From Copromyces sp. CBS 386.78 (Eukaryota; Ascomycota; Sordariomycetes; Sordariales; Sordariaceae): 64,000 nt of DNA. The stretch spans positions 23,758-87,757 of the forward strand of contig MU839246.1 in the NCBI GenBank assembly GCA_030685235.1, written 5' to 3'. Below the pieces are notes generated by a model. That model had not been told where the DNA came from and searched no databases. It was given only the letters and a program-made list of their open reading frames with translations. The stretch's first letter is position 1. The number at the start of each line of letters is the position of its first letter. Positions 22,801 to 37,300 of the stretch are shown in pieces. Both the position numbers and the translations under genes were made by a program.

Positions 22801-24660
22801 CGGTTCGAAACTCGACTGCCTGCACTACCTACACTATGACACTGGGCAGGCATCAATGAATGAACCTGACTGACCGAGGATGACGACTGAGTTCCGTGGC
22901 TGTTACTCTCAAAGCAATTTACTTGATCCGTCCTGTGGTCCGTCTTGCTTCACTGTACATATTAGCTAGGACTGATGAAGTTCGAAACCCCCTTGTCCGG
23001 CCATCAAATCAACCCCGGTCCTGGCTCGCCCGGTCCTTGACAGACCAGTGGAGTACAGAAATGACAGCGCCAGAAATGGAAGCTATTGATCGACACAGCC
23101 CAGAACGGCGGGGCGGGCCTCATATCCCCGGCGAACCCAGGCCCCTAGCAGGCCGCAGGCGTGTACAACCGGGGGACGGGAATGTCACGAATGTTCGGGA
23201 GGATTGCGGAGACTCCACCTCGACCCGACCGATGTTTCGGAGAAGGAGGAGGGGACGGAGGACGGACATCGGATGATACAGATTTTAACCCACAGTCCGG
23301 ATTTGTGTCAGCCAGACTTAATGCTACAAACATGCTCACCCGTCGTCGGTCACTGTAGGAGTCAAACCTCCAAGACTGTAGCAGGCTCTCACAATCGACA
23401 ATCTCCTATTGTTCCCGTCTTCAAAAGAAAAAGAAAAGCACCTCACAACAGGCATAGAAACGGTTCTTGACCTGCTGAGGTTAGACTTGCGAAAACGGTT
23501 TATTTTCAGCCAAATTTCTTCCGATTTCTTTTCCCTTTGATGCCAAGAAAAAACAAGTTTTCGCCAATTACGGGAATAACAAGGTCGAGAGAGAGCTGCA
23601 GAAAAAAAAAAAAAAAAGAAAAAAGAAAGGGGAATGAAATGGCGGGGTGATGCGATTCGGGTGCCCTGTTCTGTACCTGACTGCCTGGCTGGACTGGTTG
23701 TGCAGAGCGTTCCTGGATGCGCGCTGTGAGCTTCCCCTTGTGAAGCAGTTTGAAAGAAGTATTTTACCCAAGAAATGGAGCTAGCTAGGGAACGACATAT
23801 TAAAGACTTCGGATGAGAACTCCCCCCCCCCCCACGTGAACACCTCATTGCACCCTTTGCATCTCATACGTTCGCAGCCGTGGCATCCAGTCCCCATCAT
23901 CTATTGGCATGGATTCAAGTTGACATTTGCCCTTGAGACTGAAAGGAGCCCATTTCTACCCTCTATCTAAAAAGCGCATCTCTCGCGTTACACAAAGGAG
24001 AAAGAAGGGGCGGCTTACGTATGTACACTACCTACTCCACGCAAGGTCCTAATTGTGCAGTGCAGTGCAGCGCGTTGCAGTAGTGACTACACAGTCCACT
24101 GCGTACAGCTTGTGTAATGTTGAATCGTCTGGTCGCCTGCCCGCCCGCTTGTGTAGGTATCACGGCGACATGGCGACTGTACGCTGGTGCAGTGCAGTGA
24201 ACTTCGACACCGGAAGCGATGGTATAGCTGATGCCGGGCAAATGGCGATGAATTTGAGATGCAATGGTGTGGTGTTTCGACTTTTCAGTGGTCCAAGTTT
24301 TCATAGCGGAGGTTGTTTGTTGATATGGTGAGACGGCTGGGATGGGGTAGGATGGGATTGGGGATTGTTGTTCCCGTTTGGGAAATTTGGAGAGGAATTG
24401 GAGGGTTGTGATTGGTTGATGTTGCATAGCTGTGTTGTTCGGGATGTGGTGTTGATTTGGGGGTTGAAGGGTCAACGGTTGTTGATGGACCCGACTTTTG
24501 TTCAAGGATAACTGATGGTGGGTCCCAGGGCACAGGCCATCTACCGCCTGCTCCACTCATGCCCTGGTTTCGCCCACCGTTTCTACCGTATCTTCTTATT
24601 CAAATTGGATTTGACTACTATACAAGCAGTTTAGCACATCTGGTGGATCCACTGCCCCAC
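19899..24660. other. Gene-poor unique region next to heterochromatin
   Basis: Frames of up to 221 codons exist (for example 21153-21818 plus), but they overlap others and lack motifs, introns or promoter context. A poly(T)/poly(A) mix lies near 23600-23630 and a run of C at 23821-23834. Base composition is normal, with no sign of RIP. I see no gene I can support in these 4.8 kb. Confidence 0.5.
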
Positions 24661-25229
24661 TAAACTTATTATAGTATAGCCGGGCCGGCAGGCCCACTTT
24701 TACCCACTTTACACCCTGCCAGCCGTGCCAGCCAACTGCAGATCAGCTGCAGGTGACTATGCCAGCCCGAAAAGGTTAGCTGGGTAGACTAAAAATGATC
24801 GCTGGGTAGACTAAACCCACTTTTACGCTGAGTAAGCCACCCAGCCGCCTAGTACACTGTATGCATCGCTGCCCAACCTCGTTGTCGTCGCGCGTTTTAT
24901 TAGCGATTGTTAACTATATTGCGTAATTGAATAAAGCTATCGCGAGACCTTATCTACCGTTGCGTAATATTTTTGAGCGAATATTCCGTTGTCTTTATTA
25001 TTTTTTCGTAGAGTATTATTTTTTTGTAGAGTATTATTGAATTCGCTATATTGTACTATATTGCTTATAAATTGTATTCGTATATTTAATTCGGTAAGTT
25101 AGCCTTATATCCGATTAGAAATAATTAATATTAATAGGACGTTATTAGAATCCTTAATTAAAATACTATTAATTCTAATTCGAACGGTTATTCTTTAGCG
25201 GAGTACGACTCCCTTTATTAAAATTTAAT
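24661..25229. other. Transition from normal DNA to RIP-degraded DNA
   Basis: From 24661 to about 24890 there is G+C-rich sequence with short direct repeats: CCCACTTTTAC twice (about 24698 and 24819) and GCTGGGTAGACTAAA twice (about 24779 and 24802). TGCCAGCC-like words and a GCCGGGCCGGC palindrome also occur. After about 24900 the sequence turns abruptly A+T-rich and TpA-rich. The repeats may be the terminus of the degraded element that follows, but I found no matching inverted copy. Confidence 0.5.
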
Positions 25230-28200
25230 TACTATTAATCCGCTATCGCCGCTAGCCGTCGAAGTCGAAATTAAGAATACGGTTACTATCCCTTACCCCT
25301 AGCGAGCGCGCGAAGTTAACGAAACTATTATTTATATCCTTTAACTATAATAATAGGGCTATTACTTTCGATAAATTATAGGAATACGCTATATAATAAA
25401 GTTTTATAGTTTAGTCGTATAGTAATATAAAGAATAAGAAGAAGGGGGAAGAGTAATTCGTTATATATATTAATTATAGTTATATATATAGTTATATTTA
25501 TAAAGTTATTGGGTAAGGGGTTCGAAATATTGGTTTACATCGATTCAATTACTTATATTAAGTAAAAGTCGTATTAAGGAAGAGGTAAGGTAATTAATAA
25601 TTCGTTAAAAAAATTAATAATAATTATAATTATAGTTTCGATATTATTAATTTCGTTAGTAATATTATTTATCGATAATAGGTTTACTATAATTATAAAG
25701 AGGCCGTTAATATCGCTATCGAGAGGTTATTTAGTATCGCTAGAATAATAGCCCGCCAAATTACTTATTATTTTAACAGTACGTTAAATTATAATAATAT
25801 AGGATTAGAGGATATTATTGCCATTTAGTAAGTTGACCGTAATAATTTAATTGAAGAGTTACGTAGTCTTCGAATCCTTATTATTATTAGGGAAGTGCTT
25901 AATATCTAATATTATATCCGACGAATTAAATATAGTTCCTATATAATAATAAAGGCTTTTATCAACCTATTAGAATAATATAAGGATTATTATAATATTA
26001 AGTACTTTATTAAATATAATGAAAGAGGGAGGGTTATACGAGTATTTTGGACTTTCGATTAGTATATAGAAATATAGAAGAAAAATTCCTATATATTATT
26101 AGTTAATAATACGTATAAGGTAAGTACTTTTATACATTTTTATTATTATTATATAAATATATTTATTTACTATTTAGGAGTTTATATTAAATTTTTTTTT
26201 TTATATAGGTTAATTATTTTAACTTCCCCCTCTTTAATATTATTAGTATCGATATATTAGGCTAGAATTTTAATATTAGCTTCGGTCTTTTAAGCGGGGA
26301 GAAATAGGAGGATTTCGAATAGTAATTCTAATACTTAAAAAAGTTCTAAGAAAATTACGAAATCCCTAACCCCAATATTATTATTAGCGATTTTAATAAG
26401 GGATTTAAAAAGGCCGCTATTGCTATTTATTTAAATGTACTATATTAGTTTTATATATAGTGTATTATAAAGAACATAAATTATTATATTAAGAAGAAGT
26501 GGATATAGTTAGGTAGTATTAAATTAGTCCCTAGTATTAATTTATTAAATCCCCCCCTAATTATACGGGATTTAAATAGTAAAAGCCTTAATCCTTTATT
26601 ATATTAAGGCTCTACGGCCGTATTAGAGGATAAAATTAATAAATATTTCGACGACGATTTAGAAGAAGAGGATTTAGAGGAGGTTAATAATATAACTATC
26701 GCTACTTATTTTATATAATAACCTAATAATAAGTAAGGAATTTGCAACGTAATTAATAAGCTACCGCTTAAAGTTATTATTTTATATAATTGTAAATATG
26801 AAATCCCTATTTTTAATTTAATTCGTCGGTTTTATTAAAATTTGTATAAGGGGTTCTAGAAGGTATAGAAGTAGGTAATTTATACTAATAATAAAGGTTG
26901 TTTTAAGCGGGTATAGTAATTAATAGTTAATGAATTTAGATGATAAATTCGTACGTATCTTCCCCTTTTACCCCTTCTATAATAAATAATATACTTTTTT
27001 CGTTTGTACTTTATTTTATTTTATTAGACTAATTATTATTTATTATAGCACTCCTCTCCTACTTCTATAAGTATTACCTCCTATAGATTAACGAATTCGG
27101 TAATTATATTATTTCAAAGTATAGAAATTATAATATTAGAGTTAGTAATTGAATTGAATCTATATATAAAGCTATTAAACGTTTACTTAAGAATCGCTTC
27201 TCTTCGTTAAATTAATTATATAAATATATACGAATTATTTACCGCTTTTAAAGGTAGGAGTTTAAGAGGAGGGTTGTAGAGGCGAAATAAAGGCTTTTAA
27301 TTAAATATAAAACGGTCGAAATATTCGATAATTTAATATTGAAAGTACGTAAATATATCCGAAAAAGTCTATATTTCTATAAATAGATTCTTTAGAGTTT
27401 TTCAGGGTTTTTTAGAGGAAATAAGTCCCTTTTTATATTTAGCCTTAATTAACTAATTATTTTTATATAATTTTTATATAAATTGTGTTATATGCTTTTA
27501 AATTTTTATAGTTTTAATACCGATATACGTATAATAATTAACTTAAAAATCCGGTTTAAAATTTAGACTTTAGTTGTAAAAAGGAGTTTACTGCCTAATA
27601 TAGCCTACCTTATAAGTATTTTATATTAAAATTACTATAGGAGGACCCGCTACTAGTATTATTGAAGGAGGATTTAAATATGTATTAGTAATTGAATTTA
27701 AATAGCGGATTAGGTAATATAATTAAAGTTAAGCGTTATATTTATACTATCCGAAACCCTACTACTTTATTTAATTGCTAATATAAAGCGGTAATTTCTA
27801 ATTTAAACTTTATAGAGTATATATATAGAATAACGGGGCGCGACCTTATAAATCCGGAAGTTTACGAATTACGTAATCTAAAGGGTAATTAAACTTTATT
27901 TATTTAACTTACTTAATTTACGCCTATCGATTATAATTAGTATAATAATAGCCGTATACTATTTTACAACGAAGATAGAGTGGGCCTTCGCCGGATAGTA
28001 CTAGAAAATATAAGGGGGGGGGGTATTAATATTTATACTTCGCCGCTAGAAATAGTTCCGCGGTAGAGGTAAAGGAGGAAGTATTTAATAAGTAGTAACG
28101 TAGGAGTTAGTAGGAAATGCCGCCCTTATTCGAATAAATTTTAAGGAGTTACGTTAGGGTTTTATAATAGGTTTCGCAGCGTTATAGAGGATATAAATTT

Positions 28201-28250
28201 TAGCTCCCTTACCTTTACCCTTTATTACGGGAAGAGGGCGAGAGGTTGGG
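25230..28250 (+). pseudogene. RIP-inactivated Mutator-like (MULE) transposase
   Basis: The plus-strand frame contains MULE transposase landmarks interrupted by many TAA/TAG codons at positions expected to be Gln. A RVFWTFDQYIEIQKKNSY segment leads to LLVNNTYK (about 26090-26119), where the first catalytic Asp has become Asn (GAT to AAT). An intron-like gap with GTAAGT...TATAG spans 26120-26208. Then come FNFPLFNIISIDILGQNF and ISFGLLSGEKQEDFEQQF, and IIISDFNKGFKKAAIAIY (about 26375-26432) with the second Asp. The upstream conserved block runs from about 25230, and downstream coding texture continues to about 28.2 kb. The order and motifs match fungal MULE transposases. Every disabling change I checked is a C-to-T or G-to-A transition. 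Terminal repeats and target duplication were not found. Confidence 0.72.
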
Positions 28251-29879
28251 TGTAGATAATTAATATGTGTAATTGTACTAATTTAGGGAATTTTTTCACG
28301 TTTTTTTTCTTTAGCTAAGGACTACGGGGTTATTAAGGGAGTAGGGTAGTTTATTACAAGTAGGAGCAGATTAGTTGCTTAGTTAGGTACTATTAGTTAT
28401 AGGTTTGAGCCTTGAAGATAAAAGGAGAAGGAATCTCCTTCGAGATTTAGGAAGAGAGATAGGTAATTTAAACTAAACAATACTCCTTCTTAGAAGAATG
28501 TATTCGAATTCTGATCCTAAATTTATTTTCCCGTACTAAGTTTATTCTTCTTTTGCTTCGTAATCCCCTCTTAAGAAGATTAACGTTTAAATTTACTCCT
28601 TCAATTTCTTTCGAAGATCCGTTAGAATATAATACTTTAGTATTAATTTTAATCTCTTCCTAAATAATCGATAATTAGTATATAAAGATTTCCTCGTTTT
28701 TATTTTATAGATAGGATTTATTTTATAGTAGATTTACTCTCTTTTTTAAAATATTAATTCTTATAATTTTTATATTAATTGAATTAGTTTCTTTATAGTA
28801 GAGAGTTGGTCTCTCTTCTTATATAGTATTTTCTACTCTAAATTAAATAGTAATAAGGACGAAATAAATTTTAAATTCCTAATTAAATTAGTTAATACGA
28901 ATTCGAAGAGTCTTCGGCTAAGATTTTTCGTAGATGTTAAAGTTATTTCCGCTTTCTTCAGGATATTAATTTAAGAGTTGAAGGTTGAATAATAAATAAT
29001 TAATTACTTCTTTCGGTAAAGAAGTTTTTTACTCAATTTAATAGAGATTTTAATTCCGGATATATATAAATTTTAAATTCTTTGTTTAATTTACAATTTG
29101 CTAATATTCTTCGACGAATATACTAGCCCTTTTCCCTTCTTTAATTAGATTATAATTGACGTAAAATACGAAAACGACTTATTTCGAAATATTAATTTAA
29201 TAAAACAATAGATTAGAAACTAGAGGATTAGTAGTTTAAATTATATAGTAAATTAGAAATTACGAATTAGTAATAGATAATAAATCCCCCCTTTACTATT
29301 TCTATTTATATTTAGTATAGATATTCGTAATTTATATATTAAACTCTTCTTTAGAATAGTCGTAACCCTTTTGGAGTATATTATATTAATATTTTAAATA
29401 ATTCTAATTAACCTTTTACAAATAATTAGTTTTTTATTAGAAGTAAGTACGGCTGGAAGGGTAATATTTATTTTTTATTACAATAGTAATTATTATTAAT
29501 TAAGCGAAATTATAATTAGACTTCCGAATTAATATAATATTTAATACTTTAATTAAAATATAAATATTTTGATTTAAATAATATAAAAGTATTTAAAAGA
29601 TGAAAAGTATTTCAATAAAAGATATTAAATCTGCCTATTTCCGAATAACTATAATAATTTCAAATATAACCCTATATAATTACTAATATATTTCCCCTTC
29701 TCTTATAATATTTTAATTTAGAGACCCTTACTTTATAATTAATTATTATTAAATATTATATTTAATATTTTTTCCTCCCTTTCCGTTCCGAAGACCTCTC
29801 CTTCCTCCAATATTTAGAAGCCTATTATACCGGGAATTTTTAACCCTACTACTTTCTTTATTAAAAGTAATATTATAGT

Positions 29880-32800
29880 TTACATCTATAATATTAGCCT
29901 TAAGAAGAAGTTTGACGGTAAGAAAATTATTAAATATTTTAAACTCTTCGAAGAAGAGGTCGGATACATTAACTTTAATAATAACGAATTTAAAATTACT
30001 ATTTAAATCGGCTAATATAAAAAATAGCCTAAGGACGTTACTAAAAGTATTTTCCACTAGTTTAAAATTAACATTAGTACTACTTAGGAGAATTTTACTT
30101 TAGCCTTTAAAATTACTTATAGAATTAAGGATTTTAAATAGACCGATAATATATTTATTACTCTAAAAAATTTTTATACTAGATATATCCCCTATAATAA
30201 AATAAAAATTGCCGACGTTATTTTTAATTATTTTACCCTTTTCGCCCGTTAGTCTTTTATTAATTACAATAGTATTAAGGATTTAATTATTAAGAACTTC
30301 TATAAAAAGTTATATATTAATATTAAATATATAATTACTATTTTTATATATAAACTTAAAGAAGAAATCTATTAGATAAATTAAACTATTTTCGCTAATA
30401 AATTTAATAATTTTATTATTAAATAGTTTAATAAAATCAATACTTTTAAATTTTCGGCCTCTTCCAACTCTAATAAAAAGGAAATTATTACTAAAATGTA
30501 TAAGTCTTTTAAAAAGGTCGTTAAACTTAATAACGATATTTCTTTCGAAGATAATAGTATTCTAATTATTAAAAAAATTATTTAAATTATTATAAAGGAA
30601 TTTATTAAGAAATAATCCACTATTAATAAAATTATAAATAAATTTGCCGAAAATTTTAGGAAGTTAGTAATCTAAATTTCCTAAAGTACCCGCCCCCTTA
30701 TTATAATATTCCCTCCTACCTTTTAATAGCCTATTATTTATTACCCTTTTTAAATTTAATACTTTCCTATTTAGACTAATATTATTTAGACTAATATTAT
30801 ATTTATTAGTAATTTTAATTAAAGTAGAATTTAATACTTATTATCTAGTAATTACTAATTTTTTAACGAATATTAAAAGGTTTATTATTAGTATAGAGGA
30901 GATTACTTTATATATAAATACGTTAAGAAAGATATAGATTTTATATATAAATATTATTCTTTTTAAAAAGTTTAAGTTTTCAAGGGTATATTATTTATTA
31001 TTTTCTTTAACCTTAATTATAATTACAAGAATTATATAAATTAAGAATTATATTATATTATATAAAGATAAGGGAAGGTTAGAGAGCTATTAAAGTTTTT
31101 AATTACTTTAGAGCCGAATTATCTTATTTATTCTAATTTTAAAAATTAGGAATTTAAATATTATAAGGGTAGAAACCCTAATAAGTCCAATTACATTCCA
31201 AAATTTAATATCCTCTACTAAAGTACTAAAAGAAAGTAGGAAAAAATATAAAAATTAAAGGGGAAGAAAATATTAACTTTAATTAATATTATTTAAATTA
31301 GGAAATATAATTATTTTTATAGTCTAATATTAGAAGTTTAAAAATAAGTCGCCTCTATATATATTATTTTAATTAGAAATAAAAAATTCTTTAGTAAATT
31401 TCTAAAGGTTATAAAATTAATTAATTTAGAAAATAAAGTCGAAATTAGTATAATACCCTTAATTTCTATAATAATCGTTATTTTTAGAGAGATTAAGAAG
31501 GTTCGGGTTTCCGAAAGTAATTCGTTTAATAATACTCCTATATTTTTATTTATCCCCCTTATTTTAACCGTTAATATAACTAAGAAAGGGGCTAAATATA
31601 ACGTTAATACTATAGAAGGAAAATAACTTACTTTTAAATTTATTATTAAGAAGGCTAAGAAGGTTTACTTCTTTAATTAATTTAGAAATTTTAAGGTCTA
31701 CAACGATATTACGGATTTAAAGGAGTTTTATTTTATAGTTACGAAATTTATAAATACTAAGGTTTCGGTTACTATTAAAAATATTATTAAATATAACCCC
31801 GTTAATACTATAGCTATTTATTATTAAGTAGATTTATTCGCCGATATTATTTATAGTAATAATTACGATTTATTTAAATTTGAATTCGAATATAACGGTA
31901 GTACTACCCGTAATAATACCCCGGAGGCTAATAAATTCGTCCTTATTATGCTTAAAGGATTTATTGTATTTAAGGGATTTGTTTAAGTTAATACTATAAA
32001 TATTAAGTAGAAATTTATTCGTAGTTATATTTTAATTAATTTTATCAAATTAATAAAAGAGAACGTTTAAACTATTTACAATTAAATTAATTAACTAATA
32101 TTCATTAATATTCCTTTAGAATAGTAGAAGATTAATAAATTTAAAATTAAGCTAATTAAAAGGGTATTATTCCGTAACGCTTTTATTAATGTTATTAAGT
32201 ACGTTGAAATATCTATTTTGGCTTTAGGGAATAGAGTTACCCGATTTTTTATACTATTTACATTAATAATTTCCGTTAAAACGAAAGGAGGGGAGAAAAT
32301 TATTACTTTATTTAATATAGGAGTTGAATATAATATTATTTATAAAGGATTGGTAGATTATTTCGATTTAATAAATATTAATATTGAAATTATTAATATT
32401 AATAGTAACAATAATTAGAAGGGATTCTTTAGTAAGATTTGTAAGAAGATTTATTTATTCGATAAAAATAAAGAAATCTATTTTTTTATTATTAAAAACC
32501 GTTTATTTAATTATAAGATTATTTTGGGTTTACCTTTCTTTTAGGACGCTAATATTTATATAAAGTACAATAAGAACAGAAAGAACTATACTTCTATTAC
32601 TATTAATGGGATAGTGATCCGCATTGCTCTAACTGTTACTTCCGAAGTATATAAAGGCGGTAAAAATTTCGAAGCCTAGAAGTTAAATAGAATTAATTAA
32701 TAGATTTAATTCCCAAGTAGTATTTATAGCCTTTATATAATTCGGTAAAAATAGCGTTATAAATATTAGTTTTTTAGTAAGGATAGAACTATTAAATTAA

Positions 32801-35800
32801 ATAGAATTTAAAGAAGATAATAAGAAGATTACTATATTTATAGATGAAGTAGCGGAAAATTTAGTAGAAATATTATTTAAAGAGAAGGAAAAGTATAAGG
32901 CGTTATAAAAGGTTTAAGAGATTATTAGAAAAGGAAATATTAATTTTAAGGTTAATTCGGGTTTAGAGAATATTATTTAACTACGTTCGGTATAAAGTAG
33001 AAGAAGAAATCTGAAAATTAGTATTAAAAAAGATTTAGAGGAATTAAAAGTAATGGTTATTCTCTAATAAATAAAGAAGAGGATTAAAAAGGTATTAATA
33101 AGGGAATTTAAAAAGGCTGTAAAGAAATCCGTAGGGAAAGTAAGGTAAATATTAACGATTTTCCGTATATAAATTAATATTATATATAAGAAAGTCGGTT
33201 AGAAAATTAACTTAATTGATAACGTAGGTTTTAACGGGTTAAAGCCGGTAGGAAATTCTAATTAAAAGGTAAATAAGTAGGCCTAAATATAGGAATAGAT
33301 CGCTAATACTCTAGAAAATTTCGGTATAGAGTAGGACGACTATATTGTTCCCCGGTTTATAAAATTAATTAAAGGGTTAAAATTAATTGAAGAGCGTTTT
33401 TAAACTATAATTAAAACGGTCTAAGGTATTTTAAACAATAGCGAAATTGAATTATTTATTTATATTTTCTATAATAAGGAATATACTTTTGCCTAGGACT
33501 TTATAGAATATAGAAAACTCGATCCTAATATAGTTCCCCCTTAATAAATTTATATTATTTTATATTTAATTTAATAAATTAAAATTATCCCTATTCTTAA
33601 AGCTCTCTATAATTAAATTTATAATTTATTTAAAGAAAGGATAAAAAAGGGAATTTTCGAAGAAAATTATATTACTTATTAAAATAATTAGTTTTTTATT
33701 ATTAAGAAGGATGGAAATATATATTTAATTAATAATATTTAGAAAATTAATTAGGTTATTTTAAAAGATATAAATCTACTTCTAGGTTATGAAGAATTTA
33801 GCGAAGGCTTTAGAGGTTGTAAAATAATCTTTCTATTCGATCTCTTTTCTAATTATAATTAAATCCTTTTCGAAGAGATTAGTAAGGATATTATTACCTT
33901 TTCTATACCCTTTAGTTACTTTAGAATAATAATTTTATTTTCGAGAAGTATTAATTTTATTACCTAATTTATAAGGGTAATAATTAGAATATTCTACGAT
34001 TTAATTCCCGATATTTATTAACCTTATTTTAATAATATTTATATTAAAGGCCCCCGGATAAATTACAATAGGGAGGAAATTAATATAAAAGGAGTTAGGA
34101 AATATATTTTAGAATATTTGATTAATATCGATAAAGTTTTATTTAATATAGAATTAGCCGGAGGAATTATTATAATTATTAAATCTAATTAGTATTAGAA
34201 TAAAACTATATTCGTAGGATACTTTTATAGTCCCGACGGAAGATCCTTAAATAAAAATAAGGTTATAAAGATTAATAAGTAGATTTATTACGAATATTAA
34301 CTAGATAGGAAGGGTAAGGAAATTGAGTAAGTTAAAGCCTTTATTAGAATTATTAGATATTATAGGATTTAGATTAAGAATTTTAGTATTATTATAATCC
34401 TTCTTGATATATTAATAAAAAAGGGAATTAAATAGATTTAGACCGAGAATGAATAATTTGTAATAGAATATTTTTAGTACTTTATAATTACTACCCTAAT
34501 TCTAGTAATTTTCGTTTATAATAATTCGAAGTATAGTATAATTTATTTTATAGTTAATATTTTAATCGAAGGATAGGGAGTAGTATTAGAATAAATTAGC
34601 CCTAATAATAAAAAATATTTTTGTAAATTCAAAAGCGGGATTTAGTCGGAAGTTAAAAAGTAATATAATATTATTAAAAGAGAATTTTAAAGTCTCTTCT
34701 ATATTTTTAAACGTTTACGAAAATATTTATTCGGCATTTGTTTTATTATTGAAATAAATGCTATAATCTTTATATATTAATTTAATAGTATTGTTAGTAA
34801 CGTCCCCGGTGCTTTATTAATAAAATGGATTATTTGGATTAAGATTTTCGATTTCGAAGTTAAATATATTCTTGGAAGTAAGAATATAATTGCTGATAGT
34901 CTATTTCGTAAATTTTTAGGGCCTTTTAATTTCTACGAAAAGGAGTACGAAGTAGATATTAATAATTTTGTAAATGCGTAGATTTATTCTATTTTCGTTA
35001 TTTATACCGATATTTTAGAGTTTATTTTTAAGGGAAATTGGTTAGACCTTTCTTACGAGATTTCTACTTATTTAATAACGTATAAGGTTTTTAACTGCTT
35101 AAAGGGATTTGTTTTTAAACGTTAGTTTTATAATAATATTATAAGATATTTTATTTTTAAAGGAGTTTTTTAGCTACGACCGACGAATCCTTTATAGTTT
35201 CTATAGAGGTTAATTAACGGCTTTACGGAGCGTAAATAGATTATATTTCGTTATTACGACGAAGTAGGCTATTAAGGAAGGGAAGGGATATATTATTATA
35301 TTATTAAATATTATTATTAGAAGGGTATATATATTAACGTTAAGGAATTAATCCGTTCTTATTTAATTTATTAGAAATATAATCCTAAAAAGTTCGAAGA
35401 TAGATATTAATAGATATTTCCTAATATTTAACCTATAGGAAAGTAGATTTTTAATATTTAATTTATACTTAGTATAAGTAGAAAGAGAGTACCTTTATTA
35501 GAAGTTAGAAATAATTTTATTAATTATATAAAAGTTATTATTCTGCTTAATATTAAGGTAGAAAACGTTTAAAAGTTTTTTAAAATAATCTTTTTCTATT
35601 AGGGATTTTTTAATTTTTATTTTAGTAGACGGTAGTTTAGAATTTATAAGAATATTTAAAGAAATAATTAATTTATTAAGGATTTTAAAGCACGTTATTA
35701 CCCCTTATAATTCGAGGACGAATAAATTAAATAAGTAAAGATATTTAATTATCGCTATTTCTTTAATTAAAATTATTAATAGGAATAATATTAATTAAAG

Positions 35801-36640
35801 GACGTACTTACTTTACGTTCTCTTTACCGATTATATAATAATAAGAGGTAATTATAGATATATTCCCTTTTAGCTTACTTATAATTATAATCCAATTACC
35901 CCTATTGAATTTATTTTACCCTTTTAAAGAATAGTAAATTAGGAAAACGATAAAAAACGTATAATAAGAGAAGAATTAATTTCTATTATAGCCGCTATAT
36001 ATATAGATATTGAATATTATTTCGCTTAGGTAGCCGAAAAAGTTGCGGTAATAAGAAAGAAGGCTACTAATTATTATAATAAATATAATTAGCGAAGGAT
36101 AAAACCTTTAAATAGTTAAATCGAAGAGGAAAATCTAGTATTAATTTATAATAATATCTGGCGTATTAATATAAACTCTAGTAAGAAATTAATTTATTAA
36201 TAGAGAAGTCCGTATTATATCCGCCGAATTTCAGGTAACGTTTATTACGTTAGGACTTTTAATAGCGTAGAAATTAATAAATTAGTTAATTCTTAGAAGA
36301 TTAAGAAATTTATTATAAAGGACGGTATAATATTAGTAGTAGACGAGCCTAAAGCGTTATTAAATTAGATTAATTTCGAGGAAGGATAAGGAGATTTTGA
36401 ATTATTTAATAATAGAATAATATTAGAGGAAATAGGATAGCGAGATTTGGGTACTAGCCTAGACGAAGAAAGGATAATATTCGAATTATAATAAGTAATA
36501 AAATTTTGTACTAAAGTATAAAAAGTAAAAGTGGTAAAATAGAATTAGCGTTTAGAAATCTCCTTATTAAATATTAAACTATCGGGTAATTAGGAAAAAG
36601 TAGATTCCGAAGAAGAGGAAGAAGAATTTTAATAGAAGAG
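29880..36640 (+). pseudogene. gag-pol relic of element X (RT, RNase H, integrase)
   Basis: The plus-strand frame is readable through RIP stops. A gag-like basic region lies at about 29.9-31.1 kb. Reverse transcriptase includes FFIIKKDGNIYLINNIQKIN (about 33690-33750) and FVGYFYSPDGRSLNKNKVIK (about 34213-34275). The RT/RNase H link IRYYRIQIKNF lies near 34350, and KYILGSKNIIADSLF (about 34865-34905) closes RNase H. Integrase has its HHCC zinc finger with His changed to Tyr (RYYDEVGYQGREG, about 35245-35290) and Cys changed to Tyr. Domain order RT-RNase H-integrase is that of Ty3/gypsy elements. Coding texture ends near 36640 in a Glu-rich tail. Dozens of TAA/TAG codons rule out function. Similar RT words in element Y show the two belong to one lineage. 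Confidence 0.75.
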
Positions 36641-37093
36641 CAATTTCCGAATATAATACTAAATCTAACTTTATATAATACTATAAACGATAAGGAGATC
36701 CGTACCCCGACCGAAATTTTCGATCTAATATTTTTCTATTCTTTTTTTTTTTCTTTTTATTTTCTGCCTTTTCCTTCTCCGATTTCTTCCCTATCTTTAC
36801 GTATTAAAGATATATCCTTTTATTTCTTCCTCTTTATTATTTTGATTTAAAATTATGTTTTTTTATTTATTTATTTTATTTTTTTCGTTTAAAAGTTCGA
36901 ATAAAGGGAAGTCCCTACTAATTTTATAATATAAATAATCCCGACTTATTTCTAGCCTTAATATATTGAAGGCCCTTAGGGAATTATAAATTTAGGTAAA
37001 AATAAGTTTAGAATATATAATTAAAAAATTAGCGTATTATTTAAACATAATTATTATTTTTAGTTTAAAAAATAATTTATTTTATAAAGTTCT

Positions 37094-37106
37094 AAAAGGG
37101 AGGAGA
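37094..37106 (+). promoter_or_regulatory. Polypurine tract of element X
   Basis: AAAAGGGAGGAGA in otherwise A/T-dominated DNA, about 450 bp after the pol relic. This is the position where plus-strand DNA synthesis is primed just before a 3' LTR. The following TATTTGGGC could be a RIP-altered TG LTR start. Confidence 0.45.
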
Positions 37107-37300
37107 TTTATTTGGGCTACCCTTTTTAAAGGAAGATTTTCCTAAGGGAAATCTATTTTTTTATTAGTTATTTCTACCGTTTAAAAATTACTTCTAAGGT
37201 TATTTTATCCGTATTATTAGTATTTTGGCTTAGTAGATACTTTTTTATACTTTTTAATTAAGTATAATATAAATTTTATTATTTACGAAGGTAATTTAAA

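Larger units (their letters stand above)
28841..37107 (+). mobile_element. Element X: RIP-degraded Ty3/gypsy-type retrotransposon, internal domain
   Basis: The 5' limit is set by homology. The 10 bases 28841-28850 and the following TAATAAGGACGAAATAAATT match, at the same spacing, the bases just inside the 5' LTR of element Y on the other strand (57230 downward). The bases before 28841 read CTCTA, like the end of Y's LTR. The 3' limit is a polypurine tract at 37094-37106. A gag-pol relic fills the interval. I could not align a convincing LTR pair, so the full extent is uncertain. The 5' LTR would lie in about 28.3-28.84 kb, and the 3' LTR would start at about 37109 and be interrupted by the insertion at 37301. 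Confidence 0.6.
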
